Part shown: in pieces, positions 8,312-16,067 of the stretch
Layout of the letters: each line of letters opens with the position of its first letter
How positions within the stretch are numbered: position 1 is the first letter of the stretch
DNA from: Candidatus Sulfopaludibacter sp. SbA3
GTDB lineage: Bacteria; Acidobacteriota; Vicinamibacteria; Vicinamibacterales; UBA2999
DNA: 41,676 nucleotides
Direction of reading: 5' to 3'
Assembly (NCBI GenBank): GCA_945903265.1
Contig: CAMDNQ010000025.1
Location: forward strand, 1 to 41,676
The notes under the pieces: model-generated
Databases searched by the model: none
What the model saw: the letters and a program-made list of their open reading frames with translations, nothing else
Told to the model about the DNA's origin: nothing
Program-made: the position numbers and the translations under genes

Positions 8312-8740
8312 TTACTGGCGGACGCCTCTGTCGGCGCGCCCGCCGTCGTCGCCGCCGGTCTGGGTATCGCGCATCGTCGTGCCGTCGGCGAATTCAACCT
8401 TATTGAAGCGGCCGGCGAATGCGCCCGTCTTGGCCTGCCAGACGTACAGCGTGACGACATCGCCAGGAGCGACCGTCGTCCGGTTCCAGCCAATGAGCTG
8501 CGCCGACACGGTGCTGCCCATTTCCATGATCCACTGCTGGACGTTGCCCTTTTCGTCCTTGTAGTCGGCCTTGATGAGCGGGTGGGGATTGATCCAGATG
8601 AATTCCGTCACCACGGCGCCCTTCAACACGACCGGCGTGGTCAGGTTGAACGCCGCGTTGCCGTGATGCGCGAGCGACGGGCTGTCGAACGCCGCGAGTC
8701 CCGCGAGCAGGGCGGCCGTCATCAGAAACTTGGTTTTCAC
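8312..8740 (-). CDS. DUF6152 family secreted protein (copy 1)
   Basis: A 142-residue exported protein with a signal peptide ending SLA and a predicted mature N-terminus HHGNAAF (His25-His26). The body has the family pattern: G-x-V-x-EF-x-WINPH, then GNVQQWIMEM, LIGWNRTTVAPGDVVTLYV, and GRFNKVEFADGTTMRD. Function is unknown. The start is GTG 8740, whose first base is the last base of the upstream TAG stop (TAGTG), with GGAGGT five bases ahead, so translation is coupled to the DLSGxW gene. Last gene of a four-gene operon starting at 10904. The conserved N-terminal His pair and the NPH histidine could bind a metal (inference). Confidence 0.85.
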   Translation of the reverse strand: MKTKFLMTAALLAGLAAFDSPSLAHHGNAAFNLTTPVVLKGAVVTEFIWINPHPLIKADYKDEKGNVQQWIMEMGSTVSAQLIGWNRTTVAPGDVVTLYVWQAKTGAFAGRFNKVEFADGTTMRDTQTGGDDGGRADRGVRQ

Positions 8741-9621
8741 TATTTACCTCCGCTGGCCGGATCGGCCATCTCTTTCAAGTACATCTGCACCGACGACGGC
8801 ACGCAGGAAAAGTCGAAAAATGTCTGGCTCGGAATCCACCGGAAATACACGGTACCTAGCTTAACAGGCCGGGTGTAGAGCTTCGGATCGTCCATCGTGA
8901 TCGTCATCGTGAGATCGTTCTTGCTCTCCCGGTGAAAGCGTTCCGTCACGCGCGCGTCGATGCTATGGGGGTAGCCGCCCTCGGTCGCCCAGGTCTCCGG
9001 CGCCATGCCGGTCGTCTCCACCACGAAGGTGAAGTCGTCTTCCCAGCGGCCGATCGAGTAACCGTTGTAGGTCGGATCGTGAGCATCCCTGCCCCTGGCG
9101 CCCACATTGGTGGGCAGGGCTCTCCCGTCCGTCCAGATCTCACGCCAGACATTCATGAACTTGAGCAGCACAAACGTCCGCTCCGGCAGCGCCGTGATCG
9201 TCATCGAGCGAATCTGATCGGTCATGTTCCGGGGGAAACCAAACGGATCGCAGTATCGGACGTGAGGATCGTTCGACTGGGCGATGAGGACCCCGCTGCT
9301 TTCAGCCTTGTTCCGGTCGAACAACTGCTTGCCCAACGGCGTCAGCGGCGGCGGAGTCTCGGGACGGACGATATTCCGAACGCCTGCGCCGGACGACTCC
9401 CCGGCCCACGTCCCGGACAAATCGCGCTTCGGAGCGGGCCCACCGTCGCCGGTGTTGGCCCTCGCATCCTCCGGGTAGTACTTCCACGGCGACCTGGGCG
9501 CATTGTTCGTTTGCGCGGTGTTCGTTTGAGCGGTCTGAGCGGTCGCCATCGCCGACAGCAACAGCGCGCCCGCTACGCCTGCGATGATGCCCGTGCACGC
9601 TTTTCGCATCGTCTGCTCCAT
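8740..9621 (-). CDS. DLSGxW-type secreted protein (copy 1)
   Basis: A 293-residue exported protein (signal peptide GIIAGVAGALLLSAMATAQ). It belongs to a family common in Acidobacteriota and without known function. The landmarks are RDLSGTW, RYCDPFGFPRN, the hydrophobic TFVLLKF, NVWREIWTDGRALP, TYNGYSIGRWEDDFTFVVETTG, HSIDARVTERFHR, LTMTITMDDPKLYTRP and a C-terminal FSCVPSS. Two cysteines (CDP and SCVP) are kept among the copies in this window and could form a disulfide. It lies 10 bases after copy 2 and overlaps the DUF6152 gene by one base. The start may also be the ATG at 9609. Confidence 0.75.
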   Translation of the reverse strand: MEQTMRKACTGIIAGVAGALLLSAMATAQTAQTNTAQTNNAPRSPWKYYPEDARANTGDGGPAPKRDLSGTWAGESSGAGVRNIVRPETPPPLTPLGKQLFDRNKAESSGVLIAQSNDPHVRYCDPFGFPRNMTDQIRSMTITALPERTFVLLKFMNVWREIWTDGRALPTNVGARGRDAHDPTYNGYSIGRWEDDFTFVVETTGMAPETWATEGGYPHSIDARVTERFHRESKNDLTMTITMDDPKLYTRPVKLGTVYFRWIPSQTFFDFSCVPSSVQMYLKEMADPASGGK

Positions 9622-9631
9622 GTCTGTGTCC

Positions 9632-10456
9632 CTATGGGATCTGGATCCCCGACGGCCGGGCGAGCGAGTCGCGATACTCGATCCCCTCCGACGGAATGCA
9701 GATCGTCTCGGCAAACTCCTGGCCCATCACCCAGTAGAAATTGGCGCGCATCCAGGTCCACGGCTTCGTGTAGAACTTCGGATCGTCGATCGTCACCGTC
9801 AGTTGCAGGTTGTGCTCATCGAGACGCGTATACCGCTCCTGGATGCGCGCCGAGGAACTGCGCGGACGACCCGCTTCGTCCAGCCAGGGCCGTTCGTCCA
9901 CACCTGTCGTCTCGATGACCAGCGTCCGATCGTTTTCCCAGCGACCCACGGAATGGCCGTAATAGCGCGACTCGGGCGCACCCCGCACGTCCACGGCCTT
10001 CGGCAGCGCCCGGCCGTCCGTCCAGATTTCACGCCAGACGCGCTGCTGCTCGTACGAGACCAGCAGGCGGTTCGGCGCCGATCCGAAGACGAAGCGTCCG
10101 CGGCTGCTGACGGCATGGGCCAGCAGGTTGCGGGGAAAGCCCAGCGGATCGCAGGTAATGAACGGATCGTTCGACGCTCCGAGGTCGGCGTTCCTGCTGG
10201 CGTCGCCGTAGGGTTTCCGCTCCTTGAACAGCGCCTCACCCGCCGGCGTCATCGGCGGCGCCGGATCCGGCTTGTTGTCGATCGGTCCCACCCACACTCC
10301 CGAAAGGTCGCGCGCGGGAGCCGGCCCAGGAGGATTGGGCATCCTGCGGATGCCCTCGCGAAGGAACCCCTCGGGGCCGGTACGCTGCGCGCTGCCCGTC
10401 ACGGTCGTCAGGCACGCCAGCACGGCGATCGAGAAGACGATGGAACGTGTGCTCAT
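9632..10456 (-). CDS. DLSGxW-type secreted protein (copy 2)
   Basis: A 274-residue paralogue of the gene just downstream, with a signal peptide (IVFSIAVLACLTTVTGSAQ) and the same ordered motifs: RDLSGVW, TCDPLGFPRN, VWREIWTDGRALP, YYGHSVGRWENDRTLVIETTG, SARIQERYTR, LQLTVTIDDPKFYTKPW and ETICIPSEG. The two neighbouring copies clearly differ in sequence, so this is an old duplication, not a recent one. It begins 7 bases after the DUF6152 copy 2 stop. Function unknown; the constant pairing with DUF6152 suggests the two proteins act together outside the cytoplasm. Confidence 0.75.
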   Translation of the reverse strand: MSTRSIVFSIAVLACLTTVTGSAQRTGPEGFLREGIRRMPNPPGPAPARDLSGVWVGPIDNKPDPAPPMTPAGEALFKERKPYGDASRNADLGASNDPFITCDPLGFPRNLLAHAVSSRGRFVFGSAPNRLLVSYEQQRVWREIWTDGRALPKAVDVRGAPESRYYGHSVGRWENDRTLVIETTGVDERPWLDEAGRPRSSSARIQERYTRLDEHNLQLTVTIDDPKFYTKPWTWMRANFYWVMGQEFAETICIPSEGIEYRDSLARPSGIQIP

Positions 10457-10463
10457 CTGGTGC

Positions 10464-10904
10464 CTATTTCTTTTCAGGTTCAGCGAAGGGGTCGTACCGG
10501 GTCTTCGGCGCATCTCCGCCAAGCTGCGTGTCGCGGAGCTCACTCCCATCGGCAAGGGTGATCTTCTGCAGACGGCCCGCGGGGTTGCCGTTCTTGGCGA
10601 CGTACATCCGGACGGTAATGACGTCGCCGGGCATCACGGAGGCCTTGTCCCAGCCAATCAGCCGGAGGGCCTGAGGAGCGGCGGTCTCAACGACCATGTG
10701 GACGACGTTTCCCTTCGCATCCTTCGCGTCGAAACTGATCAGGGTGTGGGGATTCGCCCACGCGAATTTCGTGACCGTGGCCTGCGTGAACTCCGTGATC
10801 TCGTCGGCATATGCCGCATTGCCATGATGCGCTGACACCGGCGCGTCCGACATCGGCAGCAACCCGAGGCTCAACACGGCAGTCGCGAACAGGTAACGTT
10901 TCAT
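10464..10904 (-). CDS. DUF6152 family secreted protein (copy 2)
   Basis: A 146-residue exported protein with predicted cleavage after VSA to give mature HHGNAAY (His26-His27). It has WANPHTLISFDAKDAKGN, LRLIGWDKASVMPGDVITVRMY and GRLQKITLADGSELRDTQ, closely parallel to copy 1. It is the first gene of the four-gene operon running to 8312 and is transcribed away from the TonB receptor at 11001. No ribosome-binding site precedes the ATG; a TATACT box only eight bases upstream suggests a leaderless message. Confidence 0.85.
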   Translation of the reverse strand: MKRYLFATAVLSLGLLPMSDAPVSAHHGNAAYADEITEFTQATVTKFAWANPHTLISFDAKDAKGNVVHMVVETAAPQALRLIGWDKASVMPGDVITVRMYVAKNGNPAGRLQKITLADGSELRDTQLGGDAPKTRYDPFAEPEKK

Positions 10905-10912
10905 GGTGGCGC

Positions 10913-10918
10913 AGTATA
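10913..10918 (-). promoter_or_regulatory. -10 box for DUF6152/DLSGxW operon; possible leaderless start
   Basis: Reading the minus strand, TATACT at 10918-10913 is followed by eight bases and then the ATG at 10904. With normal -10 to start spacing, transcription would begin one or two bases before or at the ATG. No good -35 and no Shine-Dalgarno sequence is seen. Confidence 0.45.
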
Positions 10919-10927
10919 CCTCTGGCT

Positions 10928-10956
10928 TTGTACTTCAGGCTATTAAGTGGTATAAG
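10928..10956 (+). promoter_or_regulatory. Promoter of TonB receptor gene
   Basis: TTGTAC (10928-10933), a 17-base spacer and TATAAG (10951-10956). This precedes the receptor ATG at 11001, which has GAGGAG six bases upstream. It is back-to-back with the promoter of the minus-strand DUF6152 operon. Confidence 0.55.
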
Positions 10957-11000
10957 CAGCCCCAAACGGCCGCCCTTCCTGCGGACACGAGGAGCTCACG

Positions 11001-14000
11001 ATGAATAGATGTCTGACCTGTTTGCGCGGTGCATTGATCGTTCTGCTCACCGCCAGCGCCGCCTGGGCGCAGGCAACCGCGCAACTGAGCGGCACCATCC
11101 GCGACGAAAGCGCCGCGGTGCTGCCCGGTGTCACCGTCACCGCCACACAAACCGACACAGGCCTCGTGCGTACGGCCGTGAGCGATGAGTCGGGCGGATA
11201 CCTTCTGACGAACCTTCCGACCGGTCCGTACAGGCTCGAAGTTTCACTCCAGGGATTCCGGACCTACGTGCAGACCGGGATCGTGCTGCAGGTGGGTGGG
11301 ACACCGACGGTCAATGCCGTGTTGGGCGTTGGTTCGCTGGAGGAGACGGTCACCGTCGACGCCGCGGCCCCGCTCGTCGACGTCCGCAGCGCGGGCGTGA
11401 GCTCGGTCGTCTCCAACGAGGACATCCTGCAGCTCCCGCTGCAGGGACGCCAGGTCACCGATCTGATCATGCTCGCTGGCGGCGCCGCGCCGACCGGCGG
11501 GGTAAATGGCAACGGGCAAACGGAACGTGGCGTCCCGGGCGGCGTGTACATCTCGGTCGCCGGCGGCCTGCCGGGCGGCGTCGCCTACACGCTGGACGGG
11601 GCCGAGCACAACAACCCGCAGAGCAACGCCGGGCTGCCAATGCCGTTCCCCGATGCGCTTCAGGAATTCCAGGTGGAGACAAGCGGGCTCTCCGCCGACA
11701 ACGGCGTCAAGTCGGGTGCGTCGGTGAACGCCGTGACCAGGTCGGGGACCAACGTGTTCCACGGGGGCGGCTTCGAGTTCCTGCGCGATCGCCGCTTCAA
11801 CGCGCCGGAGCATTTCGCCGCATTCGGTCCCGACGGCAAGCAGAAGGACGACGGCCTCCGGCGGAACCAGTTCGGCGGTACGATCGGCGGCCCCATCATC
11901 CGCGACAGGCTGTTCTTCTTCGCCGGCTACCAGGGCACCATCCTGCGTCAGGTGCCCACGAGCGCCATTTCGTACGTGCCGACGGCCCAGATGCTCGCGG
12001 GCGATTTCACGACGATCGCGTCACCGGCGTGCAACGCCGGGAGGCAGATCAACCTGGGCGCCCCGTTCGTCGGCAACCGCATCGATCCGGCCCGCTTGAG
12101 CCCGGCGGCGAGGAAAGTCACCGCGCTCCTGCCCACGACGACGGATCCCTGTGGCCAGGTCCAGTTTTCGGCCCCCCAGGGCCGCGACATTCATGAACCG
12201 ATCACGCGGATCGACTTCCAGGCGACCGGCAATCAGTTGGTCTTCGGCCGCTACATGGTCTACAAGAACGACCTCCCCCCAGCGTGGGAGGGCCCTGGCG
12301 ACAACATCCTCAAGTCGGGTAACGACCGCGAGGGCACCGCGGATGTCCTCAGATCGCTGGTGCTGGGTCAGACCCATGTCATGAGCGCGGCGCTCGTCAA
12401 CGCCGTCCGGTTTACGTGGAGCACGACGGATTCGCACCGGTACCACAACCCGGGGCTTCCCAGCCCGGCCGACATGGGTGTGAAGATGTACTCCTATCCC
12501 ACGGAAGAAGGCTCCAACGTGAGCAGCCAGTTCCCGGTCAACGTCGCCGGCATGTTCGCGATGGTTGGCAGCGGGGAGCGGCGGTCGAAGCACAACCTCT
12601 ACGCGGTCTCCGACGATGTGACCATCGTGCGGGGGACCCATCAGCTCGGCTTCGGCGCGAGCACCCGCTACTGGAAGTTCGATACGCGGTCCACGTCCCG
12701 TACCGGCGGCGCCTGGACCATCGACGGGAGCCTGACCGGGCACGCCCTTGCGGATTTCATGACGGGACGCATAGCGAGGCTCGAGATCGGCGGCCCCAGC
12801 GTCCTGGATATCCACAACTGGTACGTGGGCGCGTATGCCCAGGACGCATGGCGCGTGTCGAACCGGGTGACGATCAATGCCGGCGTGCGGTGGGAGCCGT
12901 ACTTCGGCCAGTACGTCGAGAACGACGCGGTTGTGCTCTGGCGGAAGGAGAACTTCGACCGGGGTGTCAGGAGCACGGTATTCCTCAACGCGCCGCCAGG
13001 ACTCATCTACCCGGGCGACGAGGGTTTCCCGGACGGGAAGACCGGCCTGAACAAGCAGTGGTTGAACCTGGCGCCGCGCCTGGGCGTGGCGTGGGACGTC
13101 CGCGGGGATGGCCGCCTCGCCCTGCGGTCGTCGTACTCGATGGGTTATGACTTCATGGCGGGCGAGTACCACAACATCAACTCCGGAGCCCCGCCATTCG
13201 GCAACCGCTCGCTCATCACGGATCCTCCGGGCGGCATGGACGACCCGTGGGGGCACCTCCCGGGCGGGGATCCGCACCCCATCGTCGCCAGTCCCACCGT
13301 GTCGTACATCCCGTTCGGCGCGTTCGGTTCGATGGATCCCGACATCAATTCACCGCGGGTGCAGCAGTGGAACCTGATGCTCGAGCGGCAGCTCGGAACC
13401 AGCTGGGGCGTGTCGGCGACCTATCTGGGCAGCTACTCCGACCGACTCTGGGCGCAGTCGGCGCTCAACCCCGGGGTGTTCCTGGGTCTCGGTCCCTGCA
13501 CGCTCAATACCGACACGGGCCCGCGAACCTTTCCGGTCTGCTCGACCAATGCGAACCTGAACCAGCGGCGCGTGCTGTCGCTGGAGAATCCGACGAGGTC
13601 AGGGCAGATTGGCGCGCTCGACCTCAACACGGACATCGGATGGCAGAAATATCGTGGCCTGAAGCTGGCCGCGCGGCACCGGAGCACCGGGGGCCTGAGC
13701 CTCAACGGCAGCTATACCCTGTCGAAGTGCGAAGGGACGGCCACCGCGACGACCTTCAATCAGACCAGCGCCGGGTATTCGATTCCGGATGATCCGGATT
13801 TCGACGCCGGCTATTGCGATCAGGACCGCAAGCACCTGGGGTCGCTCAACGCCAACTACCAGACACCGGACGTTGGCAGCGGGGTGGTGCGCGCTCTGGC
13901 GTCGAACTGGCGGCTGGGGGGCATCGTCACCGCGCGAACGGGGAACCGGCTCAACATCACCAGCGGCGTCGACCGCGCGCTCATCGGTTCGCATTCCTCG

Positions 14001-14372
14001 GTTCAGCGGCCCGACTTGTTGAGCGATGACATCTATGGTCCTGGCAAGGGGCTCTCTGACCTGAAGCCTGGTCAGCAGATCGAGAACTACTTCAACCGCG
14101 CGGCGTTCGCGCTGGCGCCTCTGGGCGAACTGGGCGATGCCAAGCGGAACCTCGCAGTGGGACCGTCCTTCTGGCAGATTGACATGCTGGTCTCGAGGCT
14201 CATCGAGGTGGGGACGCAGCGGGTGGAGCTGCGGTTGGACGTCTCGAACCTGCTCAACAACTTCAACTGGGGCGACCCGGTCATCAACTTCAACTCGGGA
14301 GCGTTCGGACGCATCACCACGCAGGCCGGCGCGCCGCGCATCCTGCAGTTCGGGATCAAGTACGACTTCTAG
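11001..14372 (+). CDS. TonB-dependent receptor with carboxypeptidase-regulatory-like domain
   Basis: A 1123-residue outer-membrane protein. After the signal peptide (ALIVLLTASAAWAQ) comes an Ig-like carboxypeptidase-regulatory domain (QLSGTIRDESAAVLPGVTVTATQTDTG ... GYLLTNLPTGPYRLEV, about residues 28-100). Next is a plug (ETVTVDAAAPLVDV ... PLQGRQVTDLIML), then a long beta barrel ending in FGIKYDF, the C-terminal aromatic used for outer-membrane assembly. The domain order matches the large Oar-like receptors numerous in Acidobacteriota. The ligand is unknown; peptides, glycans or metal complexes are all possible. It has its own promoter and is divergent from the DUF6152 operon. A hairpin follows the stop. 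Confidence 0.93.
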   Translation: MNRCLTCLRGALIVLLTASAAWAQATAQLSGTIRDESAAVLPGVTVTATQTDTGLVRTAVSDESGGYLLTNLPTGPYRLEVSLQGFRTYVQTGIVLQVGGTPTVNAVLGVGSLEETVTVDAAAPLVDVRSAGVSSVVSNEDILQLPLQGRQVTDLIMLAGGAAPTGGVNGNGQTERGVPGGVYISVAGGLPGGVAYTLDGAEHNNPQSNAGLPMPFPDALQEFQVETSGLSADNGVKSGASVNAVTRSGTNVFHGGGFEFLRDRRFNAPEHFAAFGPDGKQKDDGLRRNQFGGTIGGPIIRDRLFFFAGYQGTILRQVPTSAISYVPTAQMLAGDFTTIASPACNAGRQINLGAPFVGNRIDPARLSPAARKVTALLPTTTDPCGQVQFSAPQGRDIHEPITRIDFQATGNQLVFGRYMVYKNDLPPAWEGPGDNILKSGNDREGTADVLRSLVLGQTHVMSAALVNAVRFTWSTTDSHRYHNPGLPSPADMGVKMYSYPTEEGSNVSSQFPVNVAGMFAMVGSGERRSKHNLYAVSDDVTIVRGTHQLGFGASTRYWKFDTRSTSRTGGAWTIDGSLTGHALADFMTGRIARLEIGGPSVLDIHNWYVGAYAQDAWRVSNRVTINAGVRWEPYFGQYVENDAVVLWRKENFDRGVRSTVFLNAPPGLIYPGDEGFPDGKTGLNKQWLNLAPRLGVAWDVRGDGRLALRSSYSMGYDFMAGEYHNINSGAPPFGNRSLITDPPGGMDDPWGHLPGGDPHPIVASPTVSYIPFGAFGSMDPDINSPRVQQWNLMLERQLGTSWGVSATYLGSYSDRLWAQSALNPGVFLGLGPCTLNTDTGPRTFPVCSTNANLNQRRVLSLENPTRSGQIGALDLNTDIGWQKYRGLKLAARHRSTGGLSLNGSYTLSKCEGTATATTFNQTSAGYSIPDDPDFDAGYCDQDRKHLGSLNANYQTPDVGSGVVRALASNWRLGGIVTARTGNRLNITSGVDRALIGSHSSVQRPDLLSDDIYGPGKGLSDLKPGQQIENYFNRAAFALAPLGELGDAKRNLAVGPSFWQIDMLVSRLIEVGTQRVELRLDVSNLLNNFNWGDPVINFNSGAFGRITTQAGAPRILQFGIKYDF

Positions 14373-14374
14373 CT

Positions 14375-14401
14375 GGTAGTCGGTAGTCGGTAGCCGGTAG
14401 C
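14375..14401 (+). repeat. Tandem heptamer repeat
   Basis: Four head-to-tail units GGTAGTC, GGTAGTC, GGTAGCC, GGTAGC begin three bases after the TonB receptor stop. They form the left arm of the hairpin at 14384-14424. Confidence 0.7.
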
Positions 14402-14424
14402 TTCTGGCTACCGGCTACCGGCTA
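14384..14424. terminator. Large hairpin between convergent genes, likely bidirectional terminator
   Basis: An 18-bp stem (14384-14401 paired with 14407-14424, one mismatch that can be a G-U pair) and a five-base loop, followed on the plus strand by TTT. It lies between the ends of the TonB receptor (14372) and the SMP-30-like gene, and the right arm contains that gene's TAG stop at 14422-14424. The stem is built from heptamer repeats, so it may be a repeat element serving as a terminator. Confidence 0.6.
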
Positions 14425-15408
14425 TTTCGTTGGCCGGTTCGGTCCCTGCGACAACGTCCGCACTTTGTAGACGGTCCCTGAACCCACGATGTAGAGGGTC
14501 TTTCGATCCTTCCCGCCGAAGGCCAGGTTTTGCGGCTTGCGGATATTGGCGGTTTCGGCGCCCCACTGGACGGGCATCACGCCGAGCAATTCCCCCTTCG
14601 CACTGAAGACTTCCACGCCGGAGTTCGTCGCCGCATAGACGCGTCCGTCGCTGTCGACGGCCATGCCGTCCGCGCCGTTGTCCTCATCCCACGACGGGTC
14701 CTTGTGTCCCGGAATTCGAACGCTCTTGTACCTGGCGAAATTGCGACGGTTGGAGATCGTCCCATCCGGCGCCACATCGAAGGCCAGCATGTACACGCCG
14801 TCCTTGTTGTGGACGTAGAGCGTTTTTTCATCGGGACTCAGGACGACCCCATTCGGCCTGGGGACTTCGTCGATGATCCTGGCCACGCGTCCGCCCGGGG
14901 GCAGGTAGTAAATCCCCTGCGTATCCGTGAAGTACACGCCTCCGCGCTTGTCGAGCGCCATGTCGTTCAGCGCATCGAACGGTTTGCCCTGGAAGTTGTC
15001 CGCAAGCGTCGTCACCTTGTCGGCGGGGTACAGCACGCCGACCTTTTCATTGCCTTTTCCGCGCTGCACCGAGATGAGGCGCCCCTGCTGGTCCCAGCCC
15101 ATCCCATTGGTCTGGTTGGCGTTCTCGATGAACGTGGTGACGATGTCGGAAGCGTCAACTTTGAAGATGTTGTTCGGACCGCTGACGAGCATGCTGCCGT
15201 CCTGCATCGCGACGGGGCCTTCGGTTCGTCCGAGTCCGGGCTTGACGAGTTCGATCTTCGTGCCGGCAGCGACGACGCCCGGAATCGCTGTTGCGGTAAA
15301 ACTGGCCGGCGGCGCGGGTGCCTGCTGACCGCCACCTGGCCCACCACCTTGCGCGAATGCGGCGCTGCTGATCAGCACGCTGGCCGCGACGAGGCATATC
15401 GATCTCAT
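14422..15408 (-). CDS. SMP-30/gluconolactonase-like secreted beta-propeller
   Basis: A 328-residue exported protein (signal peptide ICLVAASVLISSAAFA, followed by a Gly/Gln/Pro linker). The body has the SMP-30/LRE six-bladed propeller signatures: GRTEGPVAMQDGSMLVSG, FDALNDMALDKRGGVYFTD, RPNGVVLSPDEKTLYV, GADGMAVDSDGRVYAAT and PQNLAFGGKDRKTLYIVG. The family includes lactonases that use a divalent metal bound by Glu, Asn and Asp; the E of RTEGP, N of LND and D of ADGMAVD could fill these positions. The real substrate is unknown. It is the last gene of the operon that begins at 20809. Confidence 0.88.
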   Translation of the reverse strand: MRSICLVAASVLISSAAFAQGGGPGGGQQAPAPPASFTATAIPGVVAAGTKIELVKPGLGRTEGPVAMQDGSMLVSGPNNIFKVDASDIVTTFIENANQTNGMGWDQQGRLISVQRGKGNEKVGVLYPADKVTTLADNFQGKPFDALNDMALDKRGGVYFTDTQGIYYLPPGGRVARIIDEVPRPNGVVLSPDEKTLYVHNKDGVYMLAFDVAPDGTISNRRNFARYKSVRIPGHKDPSWDEDNGADGMAVDSDGRVYAATNSGVEVFSAKGELLGVMPVQWGAETANIRKPQNLAFGGKDRKTLYIVGSGTVYKVRTLSQGPNRPTK

Positions 15409-15464
15409 ATTCGTCCTCACTGAATTCGGCTCCATCTGTCTCAACACAGGGATGAGCGTCCGTA

Positions 15465-16031
15465 TCAACGCTGCGCGGCGCGTTCGAGCGTCCCGTAATA
15501 CACGCTGGCGCCGAGGATGTGGCCGTCCATGGCCTTCATCACCGCGTCGCGACCGGCGTCCGCGGGAAGCGCGAGCGCCTGGTCGAGCGCGTACAGCTTG
15601 AACTGGTAATGAATCGGTCCGGCGCCCGGCGGTGCGCACGGCGGGTCATACCCCACGATGTTGTCGTCGCTCGGCAGCTGCCGGCTGCCGTCGGGCAGCT
15701 CCGGGCCGCGCGGCTGCCCTTCCGCGAGCTGCCTCATCTCGACCGGGATGTTCCACCGTCCCCAGAAGAATGCCTGGATGTGGCCGCGCTGCCGCTGGTT
15801 CTCGGGCCCGGTGAGGATGATCGCGAAGCTTCGCGCAGCCGCCGGAACGTTCGTCCACTGCATCGCCGGCGTGATCGCCGTCCCGCCCTCGGCATAGCAG
15901 GTGAACCGCAGCGGAATCGGACCGGCATCAGTGAAGGCGGGGATCGTGAGCTTCAGCCGCGGGCCGCCCTGCTGTGCGGTCACGACCGCGCCGCTGCACG
16001 CGAGAAGAACGGCAAGCCATCGTACGTTCAT
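15465..16031 (-). CDS. YbhB/YbcL-like PEBP protein, secreted
   Basis: A 188-residue exported protein of the Raf-kinase-inhibitor-like (phosphatidylethanolamine-binding) family. Recognisable parts are LTIPAFTDAGPIPLRFTCYAEGG, PAMQWTNVPAAARSFAIIL and the C-terminal GYDPPCAPPGAGPIHYQFKLYALD, which match the family. The usual ligand-pocket motif DPDAP after SFAIIL is replaced by TGPENQ, so ligand binding may differ. The ATG at 16031 is chosen because GGAGG lies eight bases upstream; an earlier GTG at 16046 overlaps that site. Role of bacterial members is mostly unknown. Confidence 0.85.
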   Translation of the reverse strand: MNVRWLAVLLACSGAVVTAQQGGPRLKLTIPAFTDAGPIPLRFTCYAEGGTAITPAMQWTNVPAAARSFAIILTGPENQRQRGHIQAFFWGRWNIPVEMRQLAEGQPRGPELPDGSRQLPSDDNIVGYDPPCAPPGAGPIHYQFKLYALDQALALPADAGRDAVMKAMDGHILGASVYYGTLERAAQR

Positions 16032-16067
16032 GCGTAGATCCTCCACTCGTTCCGGCCGCTTTCCAGC

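Noticed and set aside
12021-13277. Minus-strand open frame of 418 codons inside the TonB receptor
   Set aside because: Antisense shadow of a well-supported receptor; composition is Arg/Val/Asp-rich without motifs.
14375-14424. Possible CRISPR-like repeat
   Set aside because: The repeats are seven bases long, have no spacers and form one hairpin.
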